DNA from: an uncultured Lachnospiraceae bacterium
GTDB taxonomy: Bacteria > Bacillota > Clostridia > Lachnospirales > Lachnospiraceae
Reading direction: 5' to 3'
Length of the DNA: 64,000 bases
Assembly: GCA_910583605.1 (NCBI GenBank)
Contig: CAJTXN010000006.1
Span: 103,554 to 167,553 of the forward strand
This document shows positions 17,867-26,316 of the stretch, piece by piece. A program made the position numbers and the translations under genes. Position 1 is the first letter of the stretch. Each line of letters starts with the position of its first letter. The notes under the pieces were generated by a model. It was not told where the DNA came from. It saw only the letters and a list, made by a program, of their open reading frames with translations, and did no database searches.

Positions 17867-19312
17867 ATGAAGTCAAAAAAATTACTGTTAAAGCGGCTCA
17901 TACCTGTTATAGTTGTTATTTTGACTGTTGTATTCATATGGCTCTGCACTTCTAAAAATGATTCGAAAAATGATTTGGATGAATCCACCGGTAATACTAC
18001 TGAAAGTTCACTGATGAAAGTCACCACCAGACAAAGCACAACTGTGGAAACCACGGAGCAGGAAAGTACGTCAGAGGAGACAACTTCCGAAGAAAGTTCC
18101 ACAGAGGAAACCACGGAACAGGAAAGCGAAACCGATGGAACCGCATATTCGGAAAGTACAACAGTACAAAATTCCCAGACAGCCCCTCCCGAAATTCAAA
18201 CAACAGAAGCAGTAACCACTCCCAATACTGAACCGCTGGAGCCGGATACCGGCGCCGGAACTATTCAGCCGCCTCCGGTACTGTCGGATAACGGAATTTT
18301 TTCGGGATATTATGCGGCAGCAACTGCCCGTATGCAGACTATGACGCCGGATGAAAAAATCGGTCAGATGCTTTTTGCCAGATGTCCGTCAGGAAACGCA
18401 GCGGAAATTGCCAGGCAGTATCATCTTGGCGGATATGTTCTTTTCGGCAGGGATTTTCAGGGAAAAACCGCTGAGGAAGTTAAAAATAATATTTCATCCT
18501 ATAGGACGTCGCAGGAAATACCAATGGTCATTGCCACTGATGAAGAAGGCGGAAGAGTTGTACGTGTCAGTTCAAATCCACTGCTTTCGGACGAAGCGTT
18601 TCCTTCTCCAAGAGATATTTTTAACAGCGGCGGTATGGAACTGATAAAGTCGAAAGAAATCAAGAAAGCCGAAATGCTTTCCGGGCTTTATATCGATACA
18701 AATTTTGCTCCGGTCTGTGATATTTCGGTCAATGAATCTGATTTTATGTATCCGCGCTCACTGGGACAGGATGCCGGGACTACGGCAGACTTTGTAAGTA
18801 CCGTAACCAATATAAGCCAGTCCAAAGGTGTATCCGCAGCATTAAAACATTTTCCGGGATATGGCAATAATGTTGATACCCATACGGGAATTGCCATTGA
18901 TACCAGAGATTACAGTATATTTGTAAACAATGATTTCATACCGTTTCAGGCAGGAATCAATTCCGGTGTCCATCTGGTAATGGTCAGTCACAATATAGTA
19001 AATTGTATGGACAGTACCAAACCTGCCTCCATATCGAAACCCGTCCATAACATTCTACGCAATGAACTGGGATTTACCGGAATCATTGTTACTGATGATC
19101 TGTCCATGGACGCCATAAAACTATACAGCGGGGAATATCCGCCCACGGTAACGGCAGTCCTTGCGGGCAATGATATGCTGATAATCAGTGATATAGATGC
19201 TTCGTTTAATGAGATAAAAAATGCGGTAAATAACGGTACGATTGAACAGGCGGTAATAGACAGGGCAGTGGTACGGATACTGGCGTGGAAATATGCTAAA
19301 GGGTTGATGTGA
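17867..19312 (+). CDS. Membrane-anchored GH3 enzyme, NagZ-like
   Basis: A 481-residue protein with an N-terminal membrane anchor (about 12-30), a Thr/Ser/Glu-rich linker (about 35-150) and one GH3 N-terminal domain (about 165-475). Seen: the NagZ signature KHFPGYGNNVDTHTG and TDDLSMDAI (Asp410/Asp411) with the nucleophile Asp, so the site looks intact. NagZ enzymes remove beta-N-acetylglucosamine from peptidoglycan fragments; the anchor suggests this one works outside the membrane. Start chosen at the ATG after AAAGGAGAG; an earlier ATG at 17831 lacks a site. Not seen: a GH3 C-terminal domain, as is usual for NagZ. Confidence 0.9.
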   Translation: MKSKKLLLKRLIPVIVVILTVVFIWLCTSKNDSKNDLDESTGNTTESSLMKVTTRQSTTVETTEQESTSEETTSEESSTEETTEQESETDGTAYSESTTVQNSQTAPPEIQTTEAVTTPNTEPLEPDTGAGTIQPPPVLSDNGIFSGYYAAATARMQTMTPDEKIGQMLFARCPSGNAAEIARQYHLGGYVLFGRDFQGKTAEEVKNNISSYRTSQEIPMVIATDEEGGRVVRVSSNPLLSDEAFPSPRDIFNSGGMELIKSKEIKKAEMLSGLYIDTNFAPVCDISVNESDFMYPRSLGQDAGTTADFVSTVTNISQSKGVSAALKHFPGYGNNVDTHTGIAIDTRDYSIFVNNDFIPFQAGINSGVHLVMVSHNIVNCMDSTKPASISKPVHNILRNELGFTGIIVTDDLSMDAIKLYSGEYPPTVTAVLAGNDMLIISDIDASFNEIKNAVNNGTIEQAVIDRAVVRILAWKYAKGLM

Positions 19313-19318
19313 ATTTCT

Positions 19319-19353
19319 ATTGTAAATTTTGCCAACGCACAGCAGATATGTCC
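19319..19353 (-). repeat. Short dispersed repeat, copy 2
   Basis: Its minus-strand reading, GGACATATCTGCTGTGCGTT then GGCAAAATTTACAAT, matches 3671-3704. It sits just after the GH3 stop codon. Confidence 0.45.
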
Positions 19354-19404
19354 GTTCACCAAATCCAAATCCCATCCCACATCAGTCTGAATATTCTTTA
19401 ATTC

Positions 19405-19433
19405 TTGAAAAGTTTCCCATAATCATTTATAAT
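19405..19433 (+). promoter_or_regulatory. Sigma-A promoter for cysK
   Basis: TTGAAA, a 17-base spacer and a perfect TATAAT lie about 75 bases before cysK. A second TATAAT-like box follows near 19453. Confidence 0.75.
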
Positions 19434-19470
19434 AAACATAACTATGCAATAGTATAATAGAAAGGTATAT

Positions 19471-19482
19471 TTGACCGGTCAA
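19471..19482. promoter_or_regulatory. Perfect palindrome in the cysK leader
   Basis: TTGACCGGTCAA is a 12-bp perfect palindrome downstream of the cysK promoter, a position where a repressor would block transcription. No regulator could be assigned. Confidence 0.4.
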
Positions 19483-19506
19483 CCGACCACGAAAAGGAAA
19501 AAAATA

Positions 19507-20436
19507 ATGATATATAATAATGTTTTAGAGGCAATCGGCCATACCCCCATTATTCGGCTGAATTACATGAATTCCCGGGAGGATGCACAGGTACTGGTAA
19601 AGTTTGAGGGACTGAATGTGGGCGGTTCCATTAAAACCAGAACGGCCTATAATATGATAACAGAGGCAGAAAAAAAAGGTCTGATACATAAGAATACCAT
19701 TATAGTGGAGCCTACCAGCGGAAATCAGGGAATCGGCTTATCGCTGATCGGGGCAGTGAAAGGATACAGAACCATAATCATCATGCCGGATTCCGTCAGT
19801 GAGGAGAGAAGAAAGCTTGTAAGGCATTATGGGGCGGAAGTTATGTTAATCCATGATGCAGGAAATATCGGAGAATGTATTGATGAGTGCCTGAGGACGG
19901 CATTGAAAATGGCAGAAGAGGATAAGAATGTATTTGTTCCGCAGCAGTTTGAGAATCCGGATAATCCCAAAGTACACAGGCATCATACGGCCCTTGAGAT
20001 ACTGGAACAGGTGGCGGGTCCCATTGACGGTTTTTGTTCCGGCATCGGTACCGGAGGAACCATTACCGGAATCGGAGAGGTATTGAAGGCCCAGAATCCG
20101 GATATCAGAATATGGGCAGTTGAACCTGAAAACGCAGCGATTCTTGCAGGCGGGACCATAGGAACCCATTTACAGATGGGAATCGGGGACGGACTGATAC
20201 CCGGAATCTTAAATCAGCAGATATATGATGAAATATGTGTGATTAGCGATGAGGAGGCGCTGCAGACTGCAAAGGATCTGGCAAGGTATGAAGGACTGAT
20301 GTGCGGCATTTCCAGCGGGACCAATGTATGTGCGGCACTGAAGCTGGCCAAAGCATTGGGAAAAGGGAAAACGGTGGTAACGGTACTGCCGGATACGGCA
20401 GAGCGGTATTTTTCCACACCTTTATTTGAAGATTAG
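19507..20436 (+). CDS. cysK: Cysteine synthase (O-acetylserine sulfhydrylase)
   Basis: A 309-residue PLP enzyme that makes cysteine from O-acetylserine and sulfide in the cytosol. Seen: GGSIKTRTA with the PLP Lys43, the substrate loop PTSGNQG (69-75), and the phosphate-binding GTGGTITGIGEVLK. The usual loop is TSGNTG; here the Thr is Gln74, which may alter the acceptor substrate. Length is standard. Start chosen at the ATG after AAAAGGA. The gene has a clear promoter and a palindromic leader site. No serine acetyltransferase gene is adjacent. Confidence 0.9.
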   Translation: MIYNNVLEAIGHTPIIRLNYMNSREDAQVLVKFEGLNVGGSIKTRTAYNMITEAEKKGLIHKNTIIVEPTSGNQGIGLSLIGAVKGYRTIIIMPDSVSEERRKLVRHYGAEVMLIHDAGNIGECIDECLRTALKMAEEDKNVFVPQQFENPDNPKVHRHHTALEILEQVAGPIDGFCSGIGTGGTITGIGEVLKAQNPDIRIWAVEPENAAILAGGTIGTHLQMGIGDGLIPGILNQQIYDEICVISDEEALQTAKDLARYEGLMCGISSGTNVCAALKLAKALGKGKTVVTVLPDTAERYFSTPLFED

Positions 20437-20522
20437 TGTCAGGCATGACAGGGACAAATGAGAGATTTTAATAAAATATACGGAAAGATACAATAATAAA
20501 AGAAAAAAGTGAGGACAAAAGT

Positions 20523-22520
20523 ATGCATTTTGGGAAAGGATATTGGAAAACTTTTAGTGCAGGAATTGAAAGAGAATGGGTGATTACCAACGGACTGGGA
20601 GGATACTGCGGAAATACCATTATCGGAGCCAATGCGAGAAAGCATCATGGATATCTGATCGCCAGCCTTCATCCGCCGGTAGAACGGGTGGCGGTTGTCA
20701 ATAAATCAGATGAATCCATAACCTTTGGCGGGCGTATGTATTCTTTTGCGGCAAATCAGAGAGTGGGAGACTGGAATGAGGAAGGACAGAAATATCTACA
20801 GCGTTTTATTTATGATGAACTTCCTCATTTTGTATATCAGGCAGAGGGCGCCTTTATTACAAAAACTCTGAGTTTTGAATGGGAAAGAAATACGGTTGCG
20901 GTTTGTTATGAAATATTAAACGGCGGAAATGCAGCGGAATTCTGTATCCGTCCGTTTTTTACATTCCGGGAACACAGTACCGGAGTGGAGCGGGCAGAAC
21001 TTAATTTTACCGAGAGTTTTGAAGACGGGGAAACATTGGTCCTGACACCGGAGAAGTGTAAGGATATCAGAATAAGATGTCATATCAGTGAGGGTGAGTT
21101 CCGTTCCAATGAAGAAAAGTATGACAGCAATATGATATTGCAGACGGAAATAAATACCGGCGGAGAGGCTGTGGATAACAGCTATACACCGTATGATATT
21201 GTGATAAAAATAAAGCCTTATGAGCAGAAAAAAGTCTCTGTCATCTATACCATAGAAGATTCCTATGAGGCTGACGGATTTGTAACCATGGAACGGGCGG
21301 TCCGTAGAATCCGGCAGTTAAAAGAAACCGCAGGATATGAGGATGCTTTTGCCGGAGCGCTGGTGCAGGCGGCAGACCAGTTTATTGTTAAGCGGGAATC
21401 TACGGGTAATAAAACGGTAATGGCAGGATATCCGTGGTTTACGGACTGGGGCAGGGATACCATGATCGCACTTCAGGGACTTACCCTGTCCACGAAGCGC
21501 TTTGAAGATGCCCGAAGTATATTAAAATCATTTGCCATGTATGTAAAAAACGGACTGGTTCCGAACATGTTTCCGGACGAAGGCCTGGAACCGCTTTACA
21601 ATACGGTAGATGCTTCTTTATGGTATTTTTATTCGGTGGATAAATATCTGGAATATACAGGAGCGGAAGAGGATTATGCTTTTATTCGGGATGAAATTTA
21701 TGGAAAATTAGAAGAGATCATTCATTTTTACGGCACAAAAACGGATTTTTCCATTTACATGGATAAGGACGGACTGATTCATGCCGGAGGCGGATATGAT
21801 CAGATTACATGGATGGATGTCCGGGTGGGAAACTGGGTGGTCACGCCAAGACACGGAAAACCGGTAGAAATAAATGCGCTTTGGTATAATGCGCTGAAAG
21901 TAATGGAAAAGCTGGCAGCACGTTTTCAGGCGCCGCTTACGGAATACGGGAAAAATTCCGGGGAATATGCAGCAATGGCAGAGCGGGTGAAGGAATCCTT
22001 TAATCGGGAATTCTGGAATGAAGATTTAAAATGTTTGTATGATGTGGCGGATGAACCGGATTCAGACGATAAAATCCGCCCGAATCAGATATATGCCGTT
22101 TCACTGCCGTATACCATGCTGGACAGGGAGAAGGAGAGACATGTGGTAGAGACCGTGATTGAAAAACTCTATGCCACATATGGCCTTCGTACATTGGATC
22201 AGGAAGATGCCGAATACCAGCCGTATTATAAGGGCAGACTACATGACAGGGATGCGGCATATCATCAGGGAACCGCATGGGCATTTCCGCTGGGGGCGCT
22301 AATCACTGCATATGTGAAAGTATTTGGAAAAACGGAACAGACTAAGACTTATGCGGCTAAGTTATTAGAGCCGATGGCAGACCATTTAAGGGATGGTTGT
22401 GTTGGTTCCATAGCTGAAATTTTTGACGGAAATGAACCGAATATTTCAAGGGGGACTTATGCCCAGGCATGGAGCGTGGGTGAGATATTGAGGGCATATA
22501 CCGAAGATATCATTTCCTGA
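20523..22520 (+). CDS. Glycogen debranching enzyme, GDE type (GH133)
   Basis: A 665-residue amylo-alpha-1,6-glucosidase. A GDE_N domain (about 1-225; REWVITNGLGGYCGNT) precedes the (alpha/alpha)6 catalytic domain (about 270-660; GYPWFTDWGRDTMIALQG, TVDASLWYFYSVDKY). It removes alpha-1,6-linked glucose or branches from glycogen in the cytosol. A GH13 GlgX with the same general role is 6 kb upstream, so the cell has two unrelated debranching systems. The ribosome site is GTGAGG. The next gene starts 22 bases after its stop. Confidence 0.92.
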   Translation: MHFGKGYWKTFSAGIEREWVITNGLGGYCGNTIIGANARKHHGYLIASLHPPVERVAVVNKSDESITFGGRMYSFAANQRVGDWNEEGQKYLQRFIYDELPHFVYQAEGAFITKTLSFEWERNTVAVCYEILNGGNAAEFCIRPFFTFREHSTGVERAELNFTESFEDGETLVLTPEKCKDIRIRCHISEGEFRSNEEKYDSNMILQTEINTGGEAVDNSYTPYDIVIKIKPYEQKKVSVIYTIEDSYEADGFVTMERAVRRIRQLKETAGYEDAFAGALVQAADQFIVKRESTGNKTVMAGYPWFTDWGRDTMIALQGLTLSTKRFEDARSILKSFAMYVKNGLVPNMFPDEGLEPLYNTVDASLWYFYSVDKYLEYTGAEEDYAFIRDEIYGKLEEIIHFYGTKTDFSIYMDKDGLIHAGGGYDQITWMDVRVGNWVVTPRHGKPVEINALWYNALKVMEKLAARFQAPLTEYGKNSGEYAAMAERVKESFNREFWNEDLKCLYDVADEPDSDDKIRPNQIYAVSLPYTMLDREKERHVVETVIEKLYATYGLRTLDQEDAEYQPYYKGRLHDRDAAYHQGTAWAFPLGALITAYVKVFGKTEQTKTYAAKLLEPMADHLRDGCVGSIAEIFDGNEPNISRGTYAQAWSVGEILRAYTEDIIS

Positions 22521-22541
22521 GTCGGGTGGAATGGAGAATAT

Positions 22542-23705
22542 ATGGAAAAACAGGTGGAAGAAACAGTTCGAAACTGCATAAATGAGAGGCTTATCCGGGT
22601 AATCATCAGCAATCCCAGACAGAAATCGGGAGGAGGCATATTCAAAGTTAAAATGCGTCCGGTTTTATTAAACGGTGAGATCCGGTATCAGGCAACCGAG
22701 TATACCGGTTCCCAGGTGATTCATAAAAATTTTACGGACAGCGAAGCCGTGGAATATATTTTGCGGATGGTGGAGCATTCTTTTAAACAGTGTGAAATAG
22801 CTGGAAAAGATGTTACAGCCGGAATTCTGGTCAGCAAAAAAGGGAAAGTAACGGTAAATGTCAGGAAAAATAAGTTACAACAGATTAGTATGAAACAGGA
22901 AGAGACCCTTTTGCAACATAACAGAACGAAGAATTATATCCTGAAAGAAGGAATTCCGGTTCCATTTCTGATAGATTTAGGCGTAATGAACAGACAGGGA
23001 GATATTGTTAAGTCCAGATATGATAAATTCAGGCAGATTAACCGCTTTTTGGAGTTTATCAGGGACGTGGAAGGTGAACTGCCCAAGAACAGGGAAATTA
23101 CGATCATAGATTTCGGATGCGGGAAGAGTTATCTGACCTTTGCCGTTTATTATTATCTTCACGAACTGAAGGGACTGGATATCAGCATCACGGGACTGGA
23201 TTTAAAAAAAGACGTGATAGAAAAGTGCAATCGTCTCAGCAATTCATACGGATATGATAAACTTATATTTAAGCCCGGCGATATAGCAGAATATACCGGA
23301 CAGAACAGCGTAGATATGGTAATCACACTGCATGCCTGTGATACTGCTACGGATTATGCATTATACAAGGCGGTTTCGTGGAATTCCAAAGTTATCCTGT
23401 CGGTTCCCTGCTGTCAGCATGAGCTAAATAAACAGATACACAATAAAACCATGCAGCCGGTTTTAAACTATGGAATATTAAAAGAGCGGATGGCAGCTTT
23501 GATGACGGATGCCATTCGTGCAGAAGTCCTTAAATTCAAGGGATACAAAACCGACATCCTGGAATTTATTGATATGGAGCACACCCCGAAAAATCTGCTG
23601 ATACGGGCAGTAAGGTCAAATGAAACCGGAGATATCCAATCATTAAAGCAAATGGTGTCGGACTATGGAGCCGAGCCTTCCATCATGAAACTGTTTCAAA
23701 TTTAA
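22542..23705 (+). CDS. Class I SAM-dependent methyltransferase
   Basis: A 387-residue protein with a Rossmann methyltransferase domain in its second half (about 180-360). Seen: IDFGCGKSYLTFA as the SAM-binding glycine loop, GLDLKKDVIEKC as the acidic strand 2, then LHACDTATD and VPCCQHELN, the last two typical of Methyltransf_32/RRNAD1-like proteins. The first 175 residues form a separate domain with a basic patch (RKNKLQQ), suggesting a nucleic-acid substrate. The target is unknown. It probably shares a transcript with the debranching gene upstream (22 bases) and the envelope gene downstream (17 bases). Confidence 0.8.
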   Translation: MEKQVEETVRNCINERLIRVIISNPRQKSGGGIFKVKMRPVLLNGEIRYQATEYTGSQVIHKNFTDSEAVEYILRMVEHSFKQCEIAGKDVTAGILVSKKGKVTVNVRKNKLQQISMKQEETLLQHNRTKNYILKEGIPVPFLIDLGVMNRQGDIVKSRYDKFRQINRFLEFIRDVEGELPKNREITIIDFGCGKSYLTFAVYYYLHELKGLDISITGLDLKKDVIEKCNRLSNSYGYDKLIFKPGDIAEYTGQNSVDMVITLHACDTATDYALYKAVSWNSKVILSVPCCQHELNKQIHNKTMQPVLNYGILKERMAALMTDAIRAEVLKFKGYKTDILEFIDMEHTPKNLLIRAVRSNETGDIQSLKQMVSDYGAEPSIMKLFQI

Positions 23706-23722
23706 TAATACGAGGTAAGGGA

Positions 23723-26275
23723 ATGAAAAAGCTCATTAATAAAATAATTGTATTGCTATTGGTATTTTTAGCAGTTGCTGCCTCTATTTTCATATATACA
23801 AGAGAAGAAGAAAAGGAGGTAACAGCGGATATGGGGGAGCCGTCGCTTCCCACTGTTACTTTTCTGACAAAGGACAATATAGAAATCAACCGTACATTTG
23901 GATATACGGTTTCAATGGAAAAGAAATATATGCGGAATTCCATTACCCCTTTGGATGAAAACAGAACCCTTTCAGTGAGGGTGAACAATCTGAACAATAT
24001 TGTGATGGGGGCCTCCTTTGAATTACGCAGTCTGGATGCGGAACGTTTGATTGAGGATACGGAGATTCCGGTTTCAAATATAACTGCCAACGGAGAATAT
24101 ACGGATATCGGGATTCAGTTTGATAATCTGATGAATAAGGATACTGAATATTTATTTATTTTGAAACTTCGGACTGACCGGCATGAGATGATTCATTTTT
24201 ATACCAGAGTTGTGATTTTATCAAATGATTACAGCAAACAGGAGATAGAATTTGCAAACATGTTCAGCAATGCAACTTTTGATGAAACAACCGCAAAAAA
24301 CATCATAAGTTATCTGGAACCCAATTCCACCAGAGACAATTCCAATCTTGGCGATGTGGATATTCATTCCAGTTTTAATCAGATTACCTGGGGAAACTTA
24401 AAACCCCAAAAGGTGACAACACCGGTAGTGACCATTAAAGAAATACTGGGAACGGTCATCAGTCTGGAATTGAAGTATAAAATATCGGCGGTGAATGATT
24501 ATGATACCGTACAGTATTATAATGTAACCGAATTTTTCCGAATCAACAGAACCAATACGGATATTTATCTGCTAAGTTATAAGAGAAGCATGAACCAGAT
24601 ATTTGACGCATCAAACCAGAATATATCCACCAGTAGAATAAATCTTGGAATTGACAGTGATGGCCGGTGTGAATTTCTATGTTCCGAATCTGACAAATAT
24701 ATAGCATTTGTAAAAGAAAACGGTCTCTGGCTGATGAGTATCGGAGAGAATATCGTAAGGCAGCTTTTTGCATTTGACACTACTGAAGATTTTGATATAA
24801 GGGATGCCAATGATAATAACCGGATTCGGGTGGTATCGGTAGATGATAAGGGAAATGTGGAATTTTTGGTCTATGGTTATATGAACAGGGGAGAACATGA
24901 AGGCATGACCGGTGCTGCGCTTTATCGCTATGATATCGAGCAGAATATTGTAATGGAACGGATATTTATTCCATTTACAAAACCCTATCAGATTTTAAAA
25001 GAAACAGTGGGAAAACTGGCTTATGTCAATAAAAATAATATTATGTACATGATGCTCAATGACAGTATTTATTCCATTGATCTGACAGGAAGCGAGTATG
25101 TACAGATTATATCTGACCTGAAAAACGGTAATTATGCAGTAAACAGCGATGGAAATCTGGTGGCTTGGCAGGCGGATAATATGCAGGGGGCGGGGAAAGT
25201 CATAAAATCCCTGAATCTGGAAACCGGAGAGGAAATCGTTATCAATGCGGAGGAAGGAAAAAGGATTAAAGTAATAGGATTTGTTTATGATGACCTGGCA
25301 TATGGAATAGCGGAAGATAATATGGTGATTACGGATAAAAACGGAACGACTACTGTTTATATGTCCGAATTAAAAATTACGGATTCCGAAGGCAAAGTAT
25401 TAAAATCATATTCAAGTCCGGGATACTATTATACATCGGCAGGTATTAAGTCAAATATGATTAATCTGACCAGAGTATCATATTCTGCAGAGACCGATTC
25501 CTTCCGGCCGGCACCGGATTATCAGGTCTTTGGAAATGAAGATGAGGATACCAGTGCGGCGGCGCTCTCTTTCATAACAACGGATTTAAAGAAACAGGAA
25601 CTGGTGCTTAATTTTGTAACCAAGGTTACTTCAAAGGATAAGCTGGAACTGAAGCATCCCCGGGAGATTTCCTCGGCAGAAGCAAATTCCCTGAGTATCC
25701 GGGAATTAATCACAACGGAAAATAAATTTTATGTGTATGGTTACGGCAGTATTGCCGGAATTTACGATGACGTGTCTGAAGCAATTGTCCGGGCAGACGA
25801 ATTAAGCGGTGTCGTTATAGACGAACAGGGGAATTATGCATGGGCAAGAATCAGCAGACCTTCGGAATATCAGGTCTCAAATGTTCAGATGCAGGCTACC
25901 GCAGCAGAAGGGGATGCTACGTCCCAGTTAATCCTGTGTATTAACAGTATGCTGGCAGCAAATGGTATTAATGTAGATATTACTTCGGAAGTTATGAGCG
26001 GGAAAAATGCTGTCGATATATTAAATGAGAAATTACCGGATAATCAGGCATTTGACCTGTCAGGCTGTACGCTGTCGGAAATCCTGTATTATGTCTGTAA
26101 CGGCCAGCCGGTTCTGGCGGCAACGGAAAATAACGGATATGTACTGGTAACAGGATATAATTTTTATAATGCAATAATGTTAAATCCGGTAACGGGCAAT
26201 TCATATAAACAGGGAATTGAAGAGACGGAGAAAATGTTTACACAAGCGGGAAATAAATTTGTAGGAATAAAATAA
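23723..26275 (+). CDS. Large anchored envelope protein with degenerate C39-like end
   Basis: An 850-residue extracytoplasmic protein with one N-terminal membrane segment (about 5-25) and no lipobox. Residues about 30-200 look like beta-sandwich. The middle (about 290-560) has repeated YxFxYxxDxxxxx-type strands suggesting a propeller. The last 130 residues resemble a C39-type papain-like peptidase (LILCINSMLAANGI, then GQPVLAATENNGYVLVTGYN, then MLNPVTG). The family His is replaced in NNGYVLVTGY, so activity is doubtful. The start follows AGGTAAGGGA. No known family could be named for the whole protein. It lies between a methyltransferase and a second giant surface protein. Confidence 0.72.
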   Translation: MKKLINKIIVLLLVFLAVAASIFIYTREEEKEVTADMGEPSLPTVTFLTKDNIEINRTFGYTVSMEKKYMRNSITPLDENRTLSVRVNNLNNIVMGASFELRSLDAERLIEDTEIPVSNITANGEYTDIGIQFDNLMNKDTEYLFILKLRTDRHEMIHFYTRVVILSNDYSKQEIEFANMFSNATFDETTAKNIISYLEPNSTRDNSNLGDVDIHSSFNQITWGNLKPQKVTTPVVTIKEILGTVISLELKYKISAVNDYDTVQYYNVTEFFRINRTNTDIYLLSYKRSMNQIFDASNQNISTSRINLGIDSDGRCEFLCSESDKYIAFVKENGLWLMSIGENIVRQLFAFDTTEDFDIRDANDNNRIRVVSVDDKGNVEFLVYGYMNRGEHEGMTGAALYRYDIEQNIVMERIFIPFTKPYQILKETVGKLAYVNKNNIMYMMLNDSIYSIDLTGSEYVQIISDLKNGNYAVNSDGNLVAWQADNMQGAGKVIKSLNLETGEEIVINAEEGKRIKVIGFVYDDLAYGIAEDNMVITDKNGTTTVYMSELKITDSEGKVLKSYSSPGYYYTSAGIKSNMINLTRVSYSAETDSFRPAPDYQVFGNEDEDTSAAALSFITTDLKKQELVLNFVTKVTSKDKLELKHPREISSAEANSLSIRELITTENKFYVYGYGSIAGIYDDVSEAIVRADELSGVVIDEQGNYAWARISRPSEYQVSNVQMQATAAEGDATSQLILCINSMLAANGINVDITSEVMSGKNAVDILNEKLPDNQAFDLSGCTLSEILYYVCNGQPVLAATENNGYVLVTGYNFYNAIMLNPVTGNSYKQGIEETEKMFTQAGNKFVGIK

Positions 26276-26316
26276 ATATAAAATACAAATATAAAATACG
26301 TAGGAGGAAACAGACT

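Noticed and set aside
18988..19380. Minus-strand gene of 130 residues
   Set aside because: It lies almost wholly antisense to the GH3 gene, with no ribosome site or family; only its first part overlaps a dispersed repeat.
22000..22284. Long antisense frames inside large genes (also 8795-9376, 43044-43664, 52413-52943)
   Set aside because: They mirror codon bias of the sense genes, have no binding sites, and their products look like no protein.
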